Source of the DNA: JBLIKP01 sp047635375
Lineage (GTDB): Bacteria > Bacteroidota > Bacteroidia > Sphingobacteriales > Sphingobacteriaceae
DNA length: 26,669 nucleotides
Direction: 5' to 3'
Assembly: GCA_047635375.1 (NCBI GenBank)
Contig: JBLIKP010000026.1
Coordinates: forward strand, 1-26,669
The notes beneath the pieces are model-generated. The model was not told the origin of the DNA. It saw nothing but the letters and a program-made list of their open reading frames with translations, and did not search any database. A program made the position numbers and the translations under genes. Each line of letters begins with the position of its first letter. The first letter of the stretch is position 1. Positions 15,676 to 23,760 of this stretch are shown here, piece by piece.

Positions 15676-16836
15676 ATGGATTTTTTCTCAGTAAAGAATT
15701 TCGAAATGGTTGCTCGTACTTTGGGCGGCCTTGAGCCTTTGTTGGCTCGCGAATTAACAGCATTAGGCGCGACAAATGTAAAAGAAGCAAAGCGCGCAGT
15801 TACCTTTAATGGTGGCATGGAAACAATGATGAAGGCGAATCTTTGGTGCCGCACTGCACTTAGGATTTTAATTCCAATTCATAAGTTTACCGCAATGAAC
15901 GAAGAAGCTCTTTACGAAGGCGTTTCTAAAGTGAAGTGGAATTCTTTTATGACCATTGACCATACCTTCGCTGTCGACTCAACTACAAATGGAACAATCT
16001 TTACGCACTCAAAATACGCTGCTCTTGTCACTAAAGATGCAATCGTAGATCAGTTTAGAAAAATCGAAGGTCGCCGTCCAGATGTTGATACCGAAAAAGC
16101 CGATTTAAGAATCCATATTCACATAAAGCAAAGCCTAGTTACTATCTCCTTAGATAGCTCTGGAAGGTCACTTCATATGCGTGGATATCGCGGACAAGAA
16201 GTTGATGCACCAATAAACGAAGTGTTAGCGGCAGGAATGATAATGATGTCGGGATGGGATAAGAAAAGTGATTTCTATGATTTCATGTGTGGTTCAGGAA
16301 CTATTCCTATTGAAGCCGCATTAATGGCTTCAAATCGTGCCCCAGGATTGATTAATCCGGATTTTACATTTTTAGGATGGGATAAAACGGATCAAAAAAC
16401 CTGGGACAAAGTGGTTGAAGAAGCCCGGAAAGCTGAAAAAGCTCCAGAAGGAAAATTCTTCGGTTCCGACATTGACGGAAGGGCCGTAGGTGCGTCAAAA
16501 AGCAACGCACAGGATGCGGGGATATTCGACTTAATTAATTTCGAAAAAGCCGATTTTAGGAATGTAAAGCCAGAAGCCGAAGGAGGGTGCCTTATCGTCA
16601 ATCCGCCATATGGAGAGCGTCTTGATGATACAGATATTGGTGCCCTTTACAAAGAAATTGGGGATAAATGGAAAACAGATTTCCCCGGTTTTAACGCATG
16701 GATTGTTTCTTCTAACATGGGTGCTTTGAAAAAAGTCGGCCTACGTCCAAGTAAAAAATATCAAATGTTTAACGGCCCCCTCGAGTGTAAACTTCAGGGA
16801 TATGAGCTTTATTCCGGTTCTCGGAAGGAAGAGTAA
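15676..16836 (+). CDS. THUMP-domain rRNA guanine-N2 methyltransferase (RlmL N-terminal type)
   Basis: A 386-residue RNA methyltransferase. The N-terminal FLD-like/THUMP region (about 10-165) begins ARTLGGLEPLLARELTALGA. The linker HMRGYRGQEVDAPINE is characteristic of the RlmL/YcbY m2G2445 enzymes. The catalytic domain has the SAM motif FMCGSGTIPIEAAL (203-216), the acidic FGSDIDGRAV (262-271), and NPPYGER (309-315), the N6/N2-methylase signature. It matches stand-alone RlmL N-terminal-half proteins, without the RlmK half of E. coli. It sits 9 nt after the peroxiredoxin-like gene and its TAA overlaps the next ATG (TAATG). Confidence 0.92.
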   Translation: MDFFSVKNFEMVARTLGGLEPLLARELTALGATNVKEAKRAVTFNGGMETMMKANLWCRTALRILIPIHKFTAMNEEALYEGVSKVKWNSFMTIDHTFAVDSTTNGTIFTHSKYAALVTKDAIVDQFRKIEGRRPDVDTEKADLRIHIHIKQSLVTISLDSSGRSLHMRGYRGQEVDAPINEVLAAGMIMMSGWDKKSDFYDFMCGSGTIPIEAALMASNRAPGLINPDFTFLGWDKTDQKTWDKVVEEARKAEKAPEGKFFGSDIDGRAVGASKSNAQDAGIFDLINFEKADFRNVKPEAEGGCLIVNPPYGERLDDTDIGALYKEIGDKWKTDFPGFNAWIVSSNMGALKKVGLRPSKKYQMFNGPLECKLQGYELYSGSRKEE

Positions 16837-17804
16837 TGGCCGTAATTTATTCTAATGATTTTAAACCAAGTTTGGGCCTGATAAATCCTCATGTCCAAAC
16901 CATTTATCCTTCCTTATTTAGAAATGTTGAAGGGGTTACATATTCCCGTGAACGCATCGAAACACCCGACTCCGACTTTTTAGACTTAGATTGGAGTGTA
17001 AAGGGAAATGATAAACTCGCCGTGGTGCTTCATGGATTAGAGGGTTCGTCTGACCGTCCCTATATAAAAGGAATGGTTTTGGCCCTAAATCAGGGCGGGT
17101 TTGATGCCGTTTCTATGAATATGCGTGGGTGTAGCGGGGAAAATAACCGCTTTCTTTATGCCTATCACAGCGGAAAGACTGAGGACCTTGAAACGGTAAT
17201 TCAACACATCCAAAATAAATATTCTTATTCAGAAATTTCGCTTATCGGATTTTCCCTTGGCGGAAATCTAATAATAAAGTATGTTGGGGAGAAGGGTAAT
17301 AACATTGCTTCTCAAATTACTAAAATGGTGGCCGTATCGGCACCAAATAACCTCCAGGCTTGTAGTGAAAAACTAACGCAACTTACAAATTTCCCTTATA
17401 ACTGGAAATTTGTAAATGATCTTATTCGCAAGTCAATTGAGAAGGGATATGAAGGGCCTAAAACCGGAAGAGTGATTCGGAAAGATCAGGTAAAAACAGT
17501 AATTGATTTTGATTTTTGGTTTACCGCACCGGTCCACGGATTTGAATCTGCTTGGGAATATTATCGTCTAAATAGTGGTGAGCATTTTATTGAAAATGTC
17601 AAAGTTAAATCTTTACTTATTACTGCTCAAAACGATCCGTTTTTAACAGAGGTTTGTTTCCCCATTAAGCAGACTAAAAGCCATAAATACGTCGATTTAG
17701 AAATCACAAGACATGGTGGTCATGTTGGATTTATGCCTTCACTTTTTTCCCTTACCTTTTGGCATGAAAGTCGGGTTATGAAATTTTTACTTGAGGGAGT
17801 TTAA
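16836..17804 (+). CDS. YheT-family alpha/beta hydrolase
   Basis: A 322-residue alpha/beta hydrolase of the YheT/ABHD1-3 type. Visible parts: N-terminal GLINPHVQTIYPSLFR (14-29) typical of YheT, oxyanion-hole VVLHGLEGSSDRPY (63-76), nucleophile elbow GFSLGGN with Ser140, Asp267 in ITAQNDPFL, and His296 in RHGGHVGFM. The triad is therefore complete. The substrate is unknown; human relatives act on lipid esters. It overlaps the methyltransferase stop by 1 nt, so it is translationally coupled. Its 3' end overlaps the convergent flippase by 18 nt. Confidence 0.9.
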   Translation: MAVIYSNDFKPSLGLINPHVQTIYPSLFRNVEGVTYSRERIETPDSDFLDLDWSVKGNDKLAVVLHGLEGSSDRPYIKGMVLALNQGGFDAVSMNMRGCSGENNRFLYAYHSGKTEDLETVIQHIQNKYSYSEISLIGFSLGGNLIIKYVGEKGNNIASQITKMVAVSAPNNLQACSEKLTQLTNFPYNWKFVNDLIRKSIEKGYEGPKTGRVIRKDQVKTVIDFDFWFTAPVHGFESAWEYYRLNSGEHFIENVKVKSLLITAQNDPFLTEVCFPIKQTKSHKYVDLEITRHGGHVGFMPSLFSLTFWHESRVMKFLLEGV

Positions 17805-19079
17805 TTTGGTTTTCAAAGGGCCAATCTCCGTAAGGCCAAGAATTATTAGTAGGTAAATCCCATAAAAAGCTAAATTCCCAAAACCGAAAATGTACATGGT
17901 TGTCAGGGCACTCCCCAAATAACCCCCAATGCCTAGGAGAATAATTCGACCGATAATTAAGCCAATATTCACATTCATCTCTAATTTCAGCCTATTTTTT
18001 ACATTCATCATGAAGGTAAGTGGAGAAACTATAAGGACGGCACACATCCAAGGGATTAAACCTTTGGCATAATCACCTGAAATCGTCCATTCTTCCCCAA
18101 ATACAAAGGCGAAAAGTGGTGTTGAATAAAAAAGGATTAAAAGAAAAGGAGCTATGGAAATTCCACTCAAAAGCTTCAAAGTACTTAACGTTACCTCCTT
18201 TAGTTTTTCAGCTCCTAGCTTGTCTGCTCTTGCTGCACGTTCGTAGAAAACCTGAGAAAAGGCACTCCCTACCATTCCCATTGGTCCAGCCAAAGCCCTG
18301 TTTACAAGTGCGAAAAACCCCAAAACTTGTTCGCCAAAGAAAATAGGTAATATAAAAAATGGCAATTGCCTTGATAATGTATTTAGCCAACTTCCAGCTA
18401 TTGCAAATTTTGGATAATCTGAATAGGTAATTGCGACTTGCTTTAATTCCGCTTTAAGCGGATGAGTACTCGGATTTGACCTTAGGGTCGGAATTAAGAT
18501 TATTAAATGAATGATTCCTGCAACAATTTGACCCAAAACCAACCCGACAACTAATCCAGTCCGAATGTCTAAATAATATCCTAAAGCCATAGCGCTCGAG
18601 GCTGATGTAGCTGAGGTTACTATTCTCACTACCGAAAGGGCTTTGTATTTTTTTAATCGGTTAAGTAAGAATTGTGATGGAAGATTTATACCCGTGAATA
18701 AGAGAGCAATTGGGATCCAAAGTGGCCAGTTTTCAATTATTTCAACAGAAAATAAATCCGCAGCTATGGGTGTTAGAATAATTATCGGCAGGAAAGTAAA
18801 GGCAGATATTACAACAGCAAGAAAAACACAAAGGCGGTAAAGGGTGACTGCTTCTTTTAATTGTTTTGGGATAATTATTCCTTGATCATAACGGCCATTA
18901 ACCACCTCTCCACCAATTGCAATAAATGCTGAGAATATCCCGTAAATACCAAATTCAGTAGGTGTGAAAATCCGTGTCAAGAAAACCGACAGTCCCAAAA
19001 TCAATACCTGACTCAGTACTGAACCCGTAAATAACGTGGCGACATTTTTTAGATATTTTGTTTTTAAGAGGTTGGGCAT
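17787..19079 (-). CDS. Wzx-like oligosaccharide flippase
   Basis: A 430-residue polytopic protein of the polysaccharide-export MATE/MOP superfamily, with about 12 TM helices. The N-terminus YLKNVATLFTGSVLSQVLIL followed by FLTRIFTPTEFGIYGIF is the usual Wzx signature, and VNGRYDQGIIIPK (60-72) is the conserved loop. Such proteins flip undecaprenyl-linked glycans across the inner membrane. No glycosyltransferase cluster surrounds it, so it is an isolated flippase. The tandem DUF2723 genes 9 kb away are the only other glycan-related candidates. A weak TATCTTTA element lies upstream. It overlaps YheT convergently by 18 nt. Confidence 0.9.
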   Translation of the reverse strand: MPNLLKTKYLKNVATLFTGSVLSQVLILGLSVFLTRIFTPTEFGIYGIFSAFIAIGGEVVNGRYDQGIIIPKQLKEAVTLYRLCVFLAVVISAFTFLPIIILTPIAADLFSVEIIENWPLWIPIALLFTGINLPSQFLLNRLKKYKALSVVRIVTSATSASSAMALGYYLDIRTGLVVGLVLGQIVAGIIHLIILIPTLRSNPSTHPLKAELKQVAITYSDYPKFAIAGSWLNTLSRQLPFFILPIFFGEQVLGFFALVNRALAGPMGMVGSAFSQVFYERAARADKLGAEKLKEVTLSTLKLLSGISIAPFLLILFYSTPLFAFVFGEEWTISGDYAKGLIPWMCAVLIVSPLTFMMNVKNRLKLEMNVNIGLIIGRIILLGIGGYLGSALTTMYIFGFGNLAFYGIYLLIILGLTEIGPLKTKLNSLK

Positions 19080-19188
19080 AATCCTGTAATTGGTCTAAAG
19101 ATATAGAAAGTAAATAATTGAACTCTTCGTTTTCTATTAAATTCTGAACGGCATATCCTGAAGTTAATTTCGTCCCAACCTTTTTCTT

Positions 19189-19196
19189 TAACTTTG
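19189..19196 (+). promoter_or_regulatory. -7 promoter element at lipB, implying a leaderless mRNA
   Basis: A perfect TAACTTTG ends 4 nt before the lipB ATG (19201). With usual Bacteroidota spacing, transcription would start at or next to this codon. The -33 region has only TTTC (19168-19171). Confidence 0.6.
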
Positions 19197-19200
19197 CGGC

Positions 19201-19938
19201 ATGTCAATGACCACTACTTTGCGTCCAGTAGAATTTGTAAACTGGGATACTGTCGATTACCAAGATGCTTGGGATAGACAAGAGGTGCTTTTTTCCAAAA
19301 TTGTACAGCAAAAAATTGCAGCGCGTGACATTCCTATTCAACAACAAAAAATCACTGATAGTTATCTGATTTTTTGTCAACACCCTCATGTGTATACCCT
19401 TGGGAAAAGCGGCAAACCTGAGCATTTGCTTTTGGATGAAAAAGGTTTGAAGAAAGCAGAGGCCGTTTACTACAAAATTAATCGTGGAGGTGACATCACT
19501 TATCATGGCCCTGGACAAATTGTAGGGTATCCCATTGTTGACATTGAAACCATGCCAAATTGCATGTCTGGTAAGTTTGGAGATATTCATAAGTATTTAA
19601 GGCTAATAGAGGATGCAATAATTCTGACTTTAAAAGAATACGGAATTGAATCTAGCAGGTACGATGGTTTTACTGGGGTGTGGATAGATGCTGATAAACC
19701 AACGGCAAGAAAAATATGTGCGATTGGAGTACGGTGCAGTAGATGGGTAACCATGCATGGGTTTGCCTTTAATGTCAATACCAATCTTGATTACTTTAAA
19801 AACATAGTTCCTTGTGGGCTTGATGATAAGGATGTGACAAGTATGGAACGAGAATTAGGGGTTAAACAAAATTTCAATGAGGTGAGCCATGTCCTTAAAA
19901 AACACCTTTCTGTTCAGTTAGGTATTCAGCTCAAATAA
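19201..19938 (+). CDS. lipB: Octanoyl-ACP:protein N-octanoyltransferase
   Basis: Transfers octanoate from ACP to lipoyl domains, the first step of lipoate assembly (cytoplasm). The 245 residues include CQHPHVYTLGKSG (59-71), RGGDITYHGPGQIVGYP (95-111), the catalytic Lys171 in TARKICAIGV and Cys205 in IVPCGLDD, both conserved in LipB. Met1 and Met3 are both possible starts; a promoter element right before Met1 raises the chance that translation begins from a leaderless message. No lipA is adjacent. It is divergent from the flippase, with 121 nt between starts. Confidence 0.97.
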   Translation: MSMTTTLRPVEFVNWDTVDYQDAWDRQEVLFSKIVQQKIAARDIPIQQQKITDSYLIFCQHPHVYTLGKSGKPEHLLLDEKGLKKAEAVYYKINRGGDITYHGPGQIVGYPIVDIETMPNCMSGKFGDIHKYLRLIEDAIILTLKEYGIESSRYDGFTGVWIDADKPTARKICAIGVRCSRWVTMHGFAFNVNTNLDYFKNIVPCGLDDKDVTSMERELGVKQNFNEVSHVLKKHLSVQLGIQLK

Positions 19939-20004
19939 ATACTTTCTAAAGGAGCATATTTTTAGAATCTAATTACCTTAATACTCTAAAGGCAATTGTT
20001 AATC

Positions 20005-21147
20005 ATGAGGAAATTTTTCAATTATTTAATGGTTATTTTAATATTAACCAACATCGTGATTTTTATTACGGGCCATTCCTATATTTATAAGGCACTAGTT
20101 TATCAGCAGCCAAATATCGATGATCTGGAAATATTCGAAACCCGATTAGTGGAGGCTTCAGACGATTTTAAAGAATGGCCAACCTTCCCTGATTTCAAAA
20201 AAGCTGAGCTTTCTTATGAATTTGAATCCACACTTAATAAATTTGAATCCGTTGCATTTTTAATTGTACAGGACGATAGTATTTTGATTGAAAAATATTG
20301 GGATGGATATGGTCCAGAGTCACTGTCTAACCCATTTTCTGCTGCAAAAAGTGTTGTAGCTACCCTAATAGGAATAGCAATTAAAGACGGCCATTTAACC
20401 GGAGTGGACCAACCAATTTCAGAAATATTAAATGAGTTTAATGAGAAGGGCCGTGAAAAAACAACAATTAAAGACGTGCTCAATATGACGTCTGGCCTAA
20501 GTTTCAGCGAAAGCTACAGTACTCCCTTTAATCATACCACCGATGCCTATTACGGTACTGATCTGAAAAAATTGATTTATTCTCTAGATATGGTTGAAGA
20601 GCCGGGTACTAAATGGCGTTACAAAAGTGCTGACACTCAAGTGCTAGCCATGATAATTGAAAAGTCCACTAACATGAGTCTAAGTGATTACGCCTCTAAG
20701 CGGTTATGGAAGCCTTTAGGGATGAAGCACAACGCTCAATGGAGTTTAGACAAAAAGGATGGAATAGAAAAAGCATATTGTTGCTTGTACAGTAATGCTC
20801 GTGATTTTGCTCGTTTCGGAAAATTTTGGTTAGATAGTGGTATTGTTGATAGCGTTTCTTTGATTTCAAAAGATTTCTTTAATTCGGCTATTACACCGGT
20901 TATGCTCCCGGATGACGAAGGAGTGATTGTTGATAATTACGGGTACCAATGGTGGTTGATGAGTCACAGAGGGTATAAAATCAACTATTGTCGCGGAATT
21001 CTTGGTCAATACATTGTTTGTATCCCGAAATTGAATGCCGTGATGGTTCGTTTGGGACATAGGCGTAGTGAAGAAAAAATTAATGGCCACCCGGCTGAAG
21101 TGATAACCTATATTGACGAAACCATCAATATTCTAGAGGGAAAATAA
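20005..21147 (+). CDS. Beta-lactamase-fold serine hydrolase (class C-like)
   Basis: A 380-residue membrane-anchored or exported hydrolase of the beta-lactamase/esterase VIII/PBP4-like family. I prefer ATG 20005 (MRKFFNYLMVILIL, an N-terminal anchor) over TTG 19996. The nucleophile motif SxxK is SAAKS at 112-116 in NPFSAAKSVVATLIG. The second motif is Tyr206-Lys-Ser in WRYKSADTQ. The NMTSGLSFSE block (160-169) is typical. The third motif looks like RGILGQYI. The substrate could be peptidoglycan peptides or esters. It leads a tight run with the next gene directly abutting its stop. Confidence 0.9.
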   Translation: MRKFFNYLMVILILTNIVIFITGHSYIYKALVYQQPNIDDLEIFETRLVEASDDFKEWPTFPDFKKAELSYEFESTLNKFESVAFLIVQDDSILIEKYWDGYGPESLSNPFSAAKSVVATLIGIAIKDGHLTGVDQPISEILNEFNEKGREKTTIKDVLNMTSGLSFSESYSTPFNHTTDAYYGTDLKKLIYSLDMVEEPGTKWRYKSADTQVLAMIIEKSTNMSLSDYASKRLWKPLGMKHNAQWSLDKKDGIEKAYCCLYSNARDFARFGKFWLDSGIVDSVSLISKDFFNSAITPVMLPDDEGVIVDNYGYQWWLMSHRGYKINYCRGILGQYIVCIPKLNAVMVRLGHRRSEEKINGHPAEVITYIDETINILEGK

Positions 21148-21951
21148 ATGAAAATTGGAATTGTAGGATGTGGTTGGTTAGGAGACAGAATTGCAAGTCA
21201 TCTTGTAAGTAAGGACCATGTTGTGGTTGGAACCACCACCTCTATCGAAAAGACATTTAGAAAGGAAGGCTTTTGTAAAGTTCAATTTTCTTTGGGAGGA
21301 GAAAGTGCCGATTTACCCAAAGAACTGCACGAATGTGATGGGATAATAATTGCCTTTCCACCCTCTGCTGGTAAAAAAAGAGTTAGGGATTATCCATCTA
21401 TGGTGAACCAGCTCCTGGAGCAATTACATCCAACAATAAGGAGCATAATATTAATTAGCAGCACCGGAGTATATCGGGGATGTACAGGGGAGGTTAATGA
21501 AGAGACGCCAGTGAATGATGTAAAAAACTTGTTGCTTGGCGCGGAAAAGAATTGCACGTCTCATTATCCGAAAATCACCTCAACTTTAAGGTGCGGCGGG
21601 TTATTTGGCGACAATAGAATCCCTGGTAAGTATTTTGCTGATAAGAATTTAGAGGAAGATGGGGCGGCTTTGGTTAATTATATTCATTTTAGGGACATCT
21701 GTATTTTTATTGAAAAAATTTATTCAAAGGAAGTGCAGCCTGGACGTTTCAATCTATGCTGTCCAAAACATCCATCAAAAAAGGAAGTTTATAAAGTAGC
21801 TTCTAAAAAAGGACGATTCGAAATGGCAAGATTTACCGAAAACGGTAAATCATTAAAAACCCATTTAGTAAATTCTGATAAATTTGCTGAAGCTATGGGG
21901 GAGGATTTAATTTATCACACACCCTTAGAGTTTGATTATTTCACTGAATAA
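21148..21951 (+). CDS. NAD(P)-binding epimerase-like protein (YeeZ-type SDR)
   Basis: A 267-residue atypical extended SDR. The N-terminal GCGWLG (7-12) gives the GxGxxG nucleotide site. ISSTGVYRGCTGEVNEETP (two strand-turn segments near 105-125) matches the YeeZ/NAD-epimerase relatives, and LRCGGLFGDNR follows. A classic YxxxK is not obvious, so catalytic status is uncertain. It starts on the base after the serine hydrolase stop and ends 9 nt before the holin-family gene, so it is in that operon. Substrate unknown. Confidence 0.85.
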   Translation: MKIGIVGCGWLGDRIASHLVSKDHVVVGTTTSIEKTFRKEGFCKVQFSLGGESADLPKELHECDGIIIAFPPSAGKKRVRDYPSMVNQLLEQLHPTIRSIILISSTGVYRGCTGEVNEETPVNDVKNLLLGAEKNCTSHYPKITSTLRCGGLFGDNRIPGKYFADKNLEEDGAALVNYIHFRDICIFIEKIYSKEVQPGRFNLCCPKHPSKKEVYKVASKKGRFEMARFTENGKSLKTHLVNSDKFAEAMGEDLIYHTPLEFDYFTE

Positions 21952-21960
21952 ATAAAAAGA

Positions 21961-22371
21961 ATGAATTTTATAGTACGCTTATTACTTACCGCTGCCGCTG
22001 TTTTAATTACGTCCTACGTTTTGCCAGGAGTGGAGGTTGCTTCTTTTCCAGATGCAATTTTAGTAGCGGCAGTTTTAGGACTGTTGAACACAATCGTTAA
22101 GCCAGTTTTAATTGTTTTAACCATTCCAATAACTTTCATTACCCTTGGTGTTTTTCTTCTGTTTATTAATGCCTTTATTATCCTTATCGCCGATTATTTG
22201 CTTGATGGTTTTAGGGTGGATAATATTTGGTGGGCACTTTTATTCAGTTTAATTCTGTCCATTATTAATTCATTAATAAAGCCTAAAAAAGAAAAACCCT
22301 CCAGGGGACCTAGTGATAAAAGCAAGGACATTGATGACAATCATTTTGATTCATACGAGGAAGTTAAGTAA
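21961..22371 (+). CDS. Phage_holin_4_2 / DUF-type 4-TM membrane protein
   Basis: A 136-residue small membrane protein with four TM segments up to about residue 105 and a charged tail (KPKKEKPSRGPSDKSKD). The block LGLLNTIVKPVLIVLTIPIT followed by TLGVFLLFINAFIIL is the hallmark of the mycobacterial-4TM/phage holin 4_2 family. Despite the name, it is common on chromosomes and no other phage gene is present, so lysis is unlikely. Its TAA overlaps the rhomboid ATG (TAATG), indicating coupled translation. Confidence 0.88.
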   Translation: MNFIVRLLLTAAAVLITSYVLPGVEVASFPDAILVAAVLGLLNTIVKPVLIVLTIPITFITLGVFLLFINAFIILIADYLLDGFRVDNIWWALLFSLILSIINSLIKPKKEKPSRGPSDKSKDIDDNHFDSYEEVK

Positions 22372-23030
22372 TGTTTGTGGATCGTAATGCGGAATTTGGC
22401 AAGAGACTAAGAGGGGCTGTTCGTGTACCCATAATTGCCCTATTTCTAATGTGGGGAACGAAGATTTTTGAATTCTTTTCAGGGGATTCATTGTCAAATA
22501 TGGGTATTTGGCCACGAAGGATTGAAAGTATTGGTGGGATTCTTCTTTCACCGTTTATTCATGGTGATTTTGCCCATCTCCTTTCTAATTCGGCACCAGT
22601 CTTGGTGCTTGGGATAATGATTTTCTATTTTTATCCTAGGATAGGCTCTAAAATATTATTAAGCATAACCATTGTAACTGGATTTTGGGTTTGGGCTTTA
22701 GCAAGGCCAGCCTATCATATTGGTGCAAGTGGGATTGTTTATGGCTTAGCATCTTTTCTGTTTTTTGCAGGAGCATTAAGCAGAAATAATAAACTAATGG
22801 CCCTAAGCCTTATAGTTACCTTTTTGTATGGAGGTCTCTTTTGGGGGATATTTCCCACCACACCGGGTGTTAGTTGGGAGTCTCATTTAATGGGAGCGTT
22901 TTCAGGACTGCTATTTGCCATTTACTATAGGAAACAACTGCCCCCTCCTAAACGCTATTCTTGGGAAGATGACGACGACTTACCGGATGATGGACCATGG
23001 AATAAAGAATATCCATATTCAAGAGAATAA
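22371..23030 (+). CDS. Rhomboid family intramembrane serine protease
   Basis: A 219-residue, six-TM protease that cleaves TM segments of membrane proteins. The nucleophile is Ser120 in HIGASGIVYG, and the partner His172 is in SWESHLMGAFSG. FIHGDFAHLLSNSAP (63-77) holds the conserved His/Asn loop. The C-terminus is strongly acidic (SWEDDDDLPDDGPW). It is coupled to the 4-TM protein upstream, whose function might be linked. It is the last gene of the operon, followed by a terminator. Substrates cannot be predicted. Confidence 0.95.
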   Translation: MFVDRNAEFGKRLRGAVRVPIIALFLMWGTKIFEFFSGDSLSNMGIWPRRIESIGGILLSPFIHGDFAHLLSNSAPVLVLGIMIFYFYPRIGSKILLSITIVTGFWVWALARPAYHIGASGIVYGLASFLFFAGALSRNNKLMALSLIVTFLYGGLFWGIFPTTPGVSWESHLMGAFSGLLFAIYYRKQLPPPKRYSWEDDDDLPDDGPWNKEYPYSRE

Positions 23031-23115
23031 AAATTCATTCTGAATTTATTTGAAATTCAAAATTTATCCTATATTAGGGGTGAGTAAGTTTTTCATTATT
23101 TTTAATTTAAGTAAG

Positions 23116-23152
23116 AAAGGGCATGACCTATGGGTTTATGCCCTTTTCTTTT
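23116..23152 (+). terminator. Intrinsic terminator of the rhomboid operon
   Basis: AAAGGGCAT / ATGCCCTTT (arms 23116-23124 and 23138-23146) with inner GACC/GGTT pairs and a bulged T, followed by TTCTTTT. It lies 86 nt after the rhomboid stop. The 23031-23115 stretch is plain AT-rich sequence with nothing I recognise. Confidence 0.85.
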
Positions 23153-23260
23153 ACCCAAAAAATCCAAAAATTATTTGTTAAGATCTTAATTAATAGGTAA
23201 TTACTACTTCTTATTAAGTACTTGTTGAGAATCATCGGATTGGCATTATTATTGTATTAT

Positions 23261-23335
23261 ATAAAGCGGTAAAGTTTTTCATAAATAAAGTTTTAGGTTA
23301 AAGGGCGAATATCATCAGGATATCCGCCTTTTTTT
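23261..23335 (+). ncRNA. Possible 75-nt small RNA before clpS
   Basis: Between the terminator at 23152 and a second terminator at 23335 lies a promoter-like pair: TTG (23225-23227), 19 nt, then TATTATTG (23247-23254, one mismatch to TAnnTTTG). Transcription would begin about 23261 and end at the hairpin, with no ORF of note. It could instead be leader or read-through sequence ahead of clpS. This covers the gene-free 23031-23460 interval, of which 23340-23460 shows only a weak CAGATTTG element near 23436. Confidence 0.4.
23300..23335 (+). terminator. Second intrinsic terminator upstream of clpS
   Basis: AAAGG-G-CGAATATC pairs with GGATATCCGCCTTT with one bulge and one mismatch, loop near ATCAG, followed by seven T's ending about 23335. 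It comes after no coding gene other than those already ended by the terminator at 23116. Confidence 0.72.
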
Positions 23336-23460
23336 GTGGAAGCAACTTTTTAAGAAAGATTTGACTACCTGGTTTTAAGAATCCGGTTATGGTGATATGT
23401 GGAAAACATCCAAATTGAATTCTCCTTTGAATTTGCCAGATTTGGATAAACATCAATATT

Positions 23461-23748
23461 ATGGCACATAAACCACTTGAAAAATCTGGCATAGGCGGTG
23501 AAATAAAAGGTTTACCCACAGAACTATTTATTCTTGTATTATTCAATGATGATGTAAACTCTTTTGATCATGTGTTAACTTCATTAATGGAAGTCTGCGA
23601 GCATACTGCTGAGCAAGCTGAGCAATGTACTTTCATTGCCCATTTAAAAGGAGCAGCAAATATAAAAAGTGGTCCCAAGTCCAGACTCCAGGAAATGTGT
23701 ATTGAATTAATAAAACGCGGTATAAGGGTTGAAGTGCGGTCTTCTTAA
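23461..23748 (+). CDS. clpS: ATP-dependent Clp protease adaptor ClpS
   Basis: A 95-residue adaptor that brings N-degron substrates to the ClpAP/ClpCP unfoldase (cytoplasm). PTELFILVLFNDDVNSFDHV (20-39) holds the NDD motif of the N-degron pocket; the usual Thr after NDD-x is Asn here. IAHLKGAA near 60-67 carries the conserved pocket His. The C-terminal LIKRGIRVEVR matches the family end. The length is usual. M14 peptidase starts 12 nt downstream on the same strand, so they may share a transcript. No clpA/clpC is in the window. Confidence 0.93.
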   Translation: MAHKPLEKSGIGGEIKGLPTELFILVLFNDDVNSFDHVLTSLMEVCEHTAEQAEQCTFIAHLKGAANIKSGPKSRLQEMCIELIKRGIRVEVRSS

Positions 23749-23760
23749 TCTTTAGAAGTT

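Noticed and set aside
21961..22371. Phage holin indicating a prophage
   Set aside because: The family name is misleading: no endolysin, structural or integrase gene is nearby, and the gene sits in a housekeeping-like operon.
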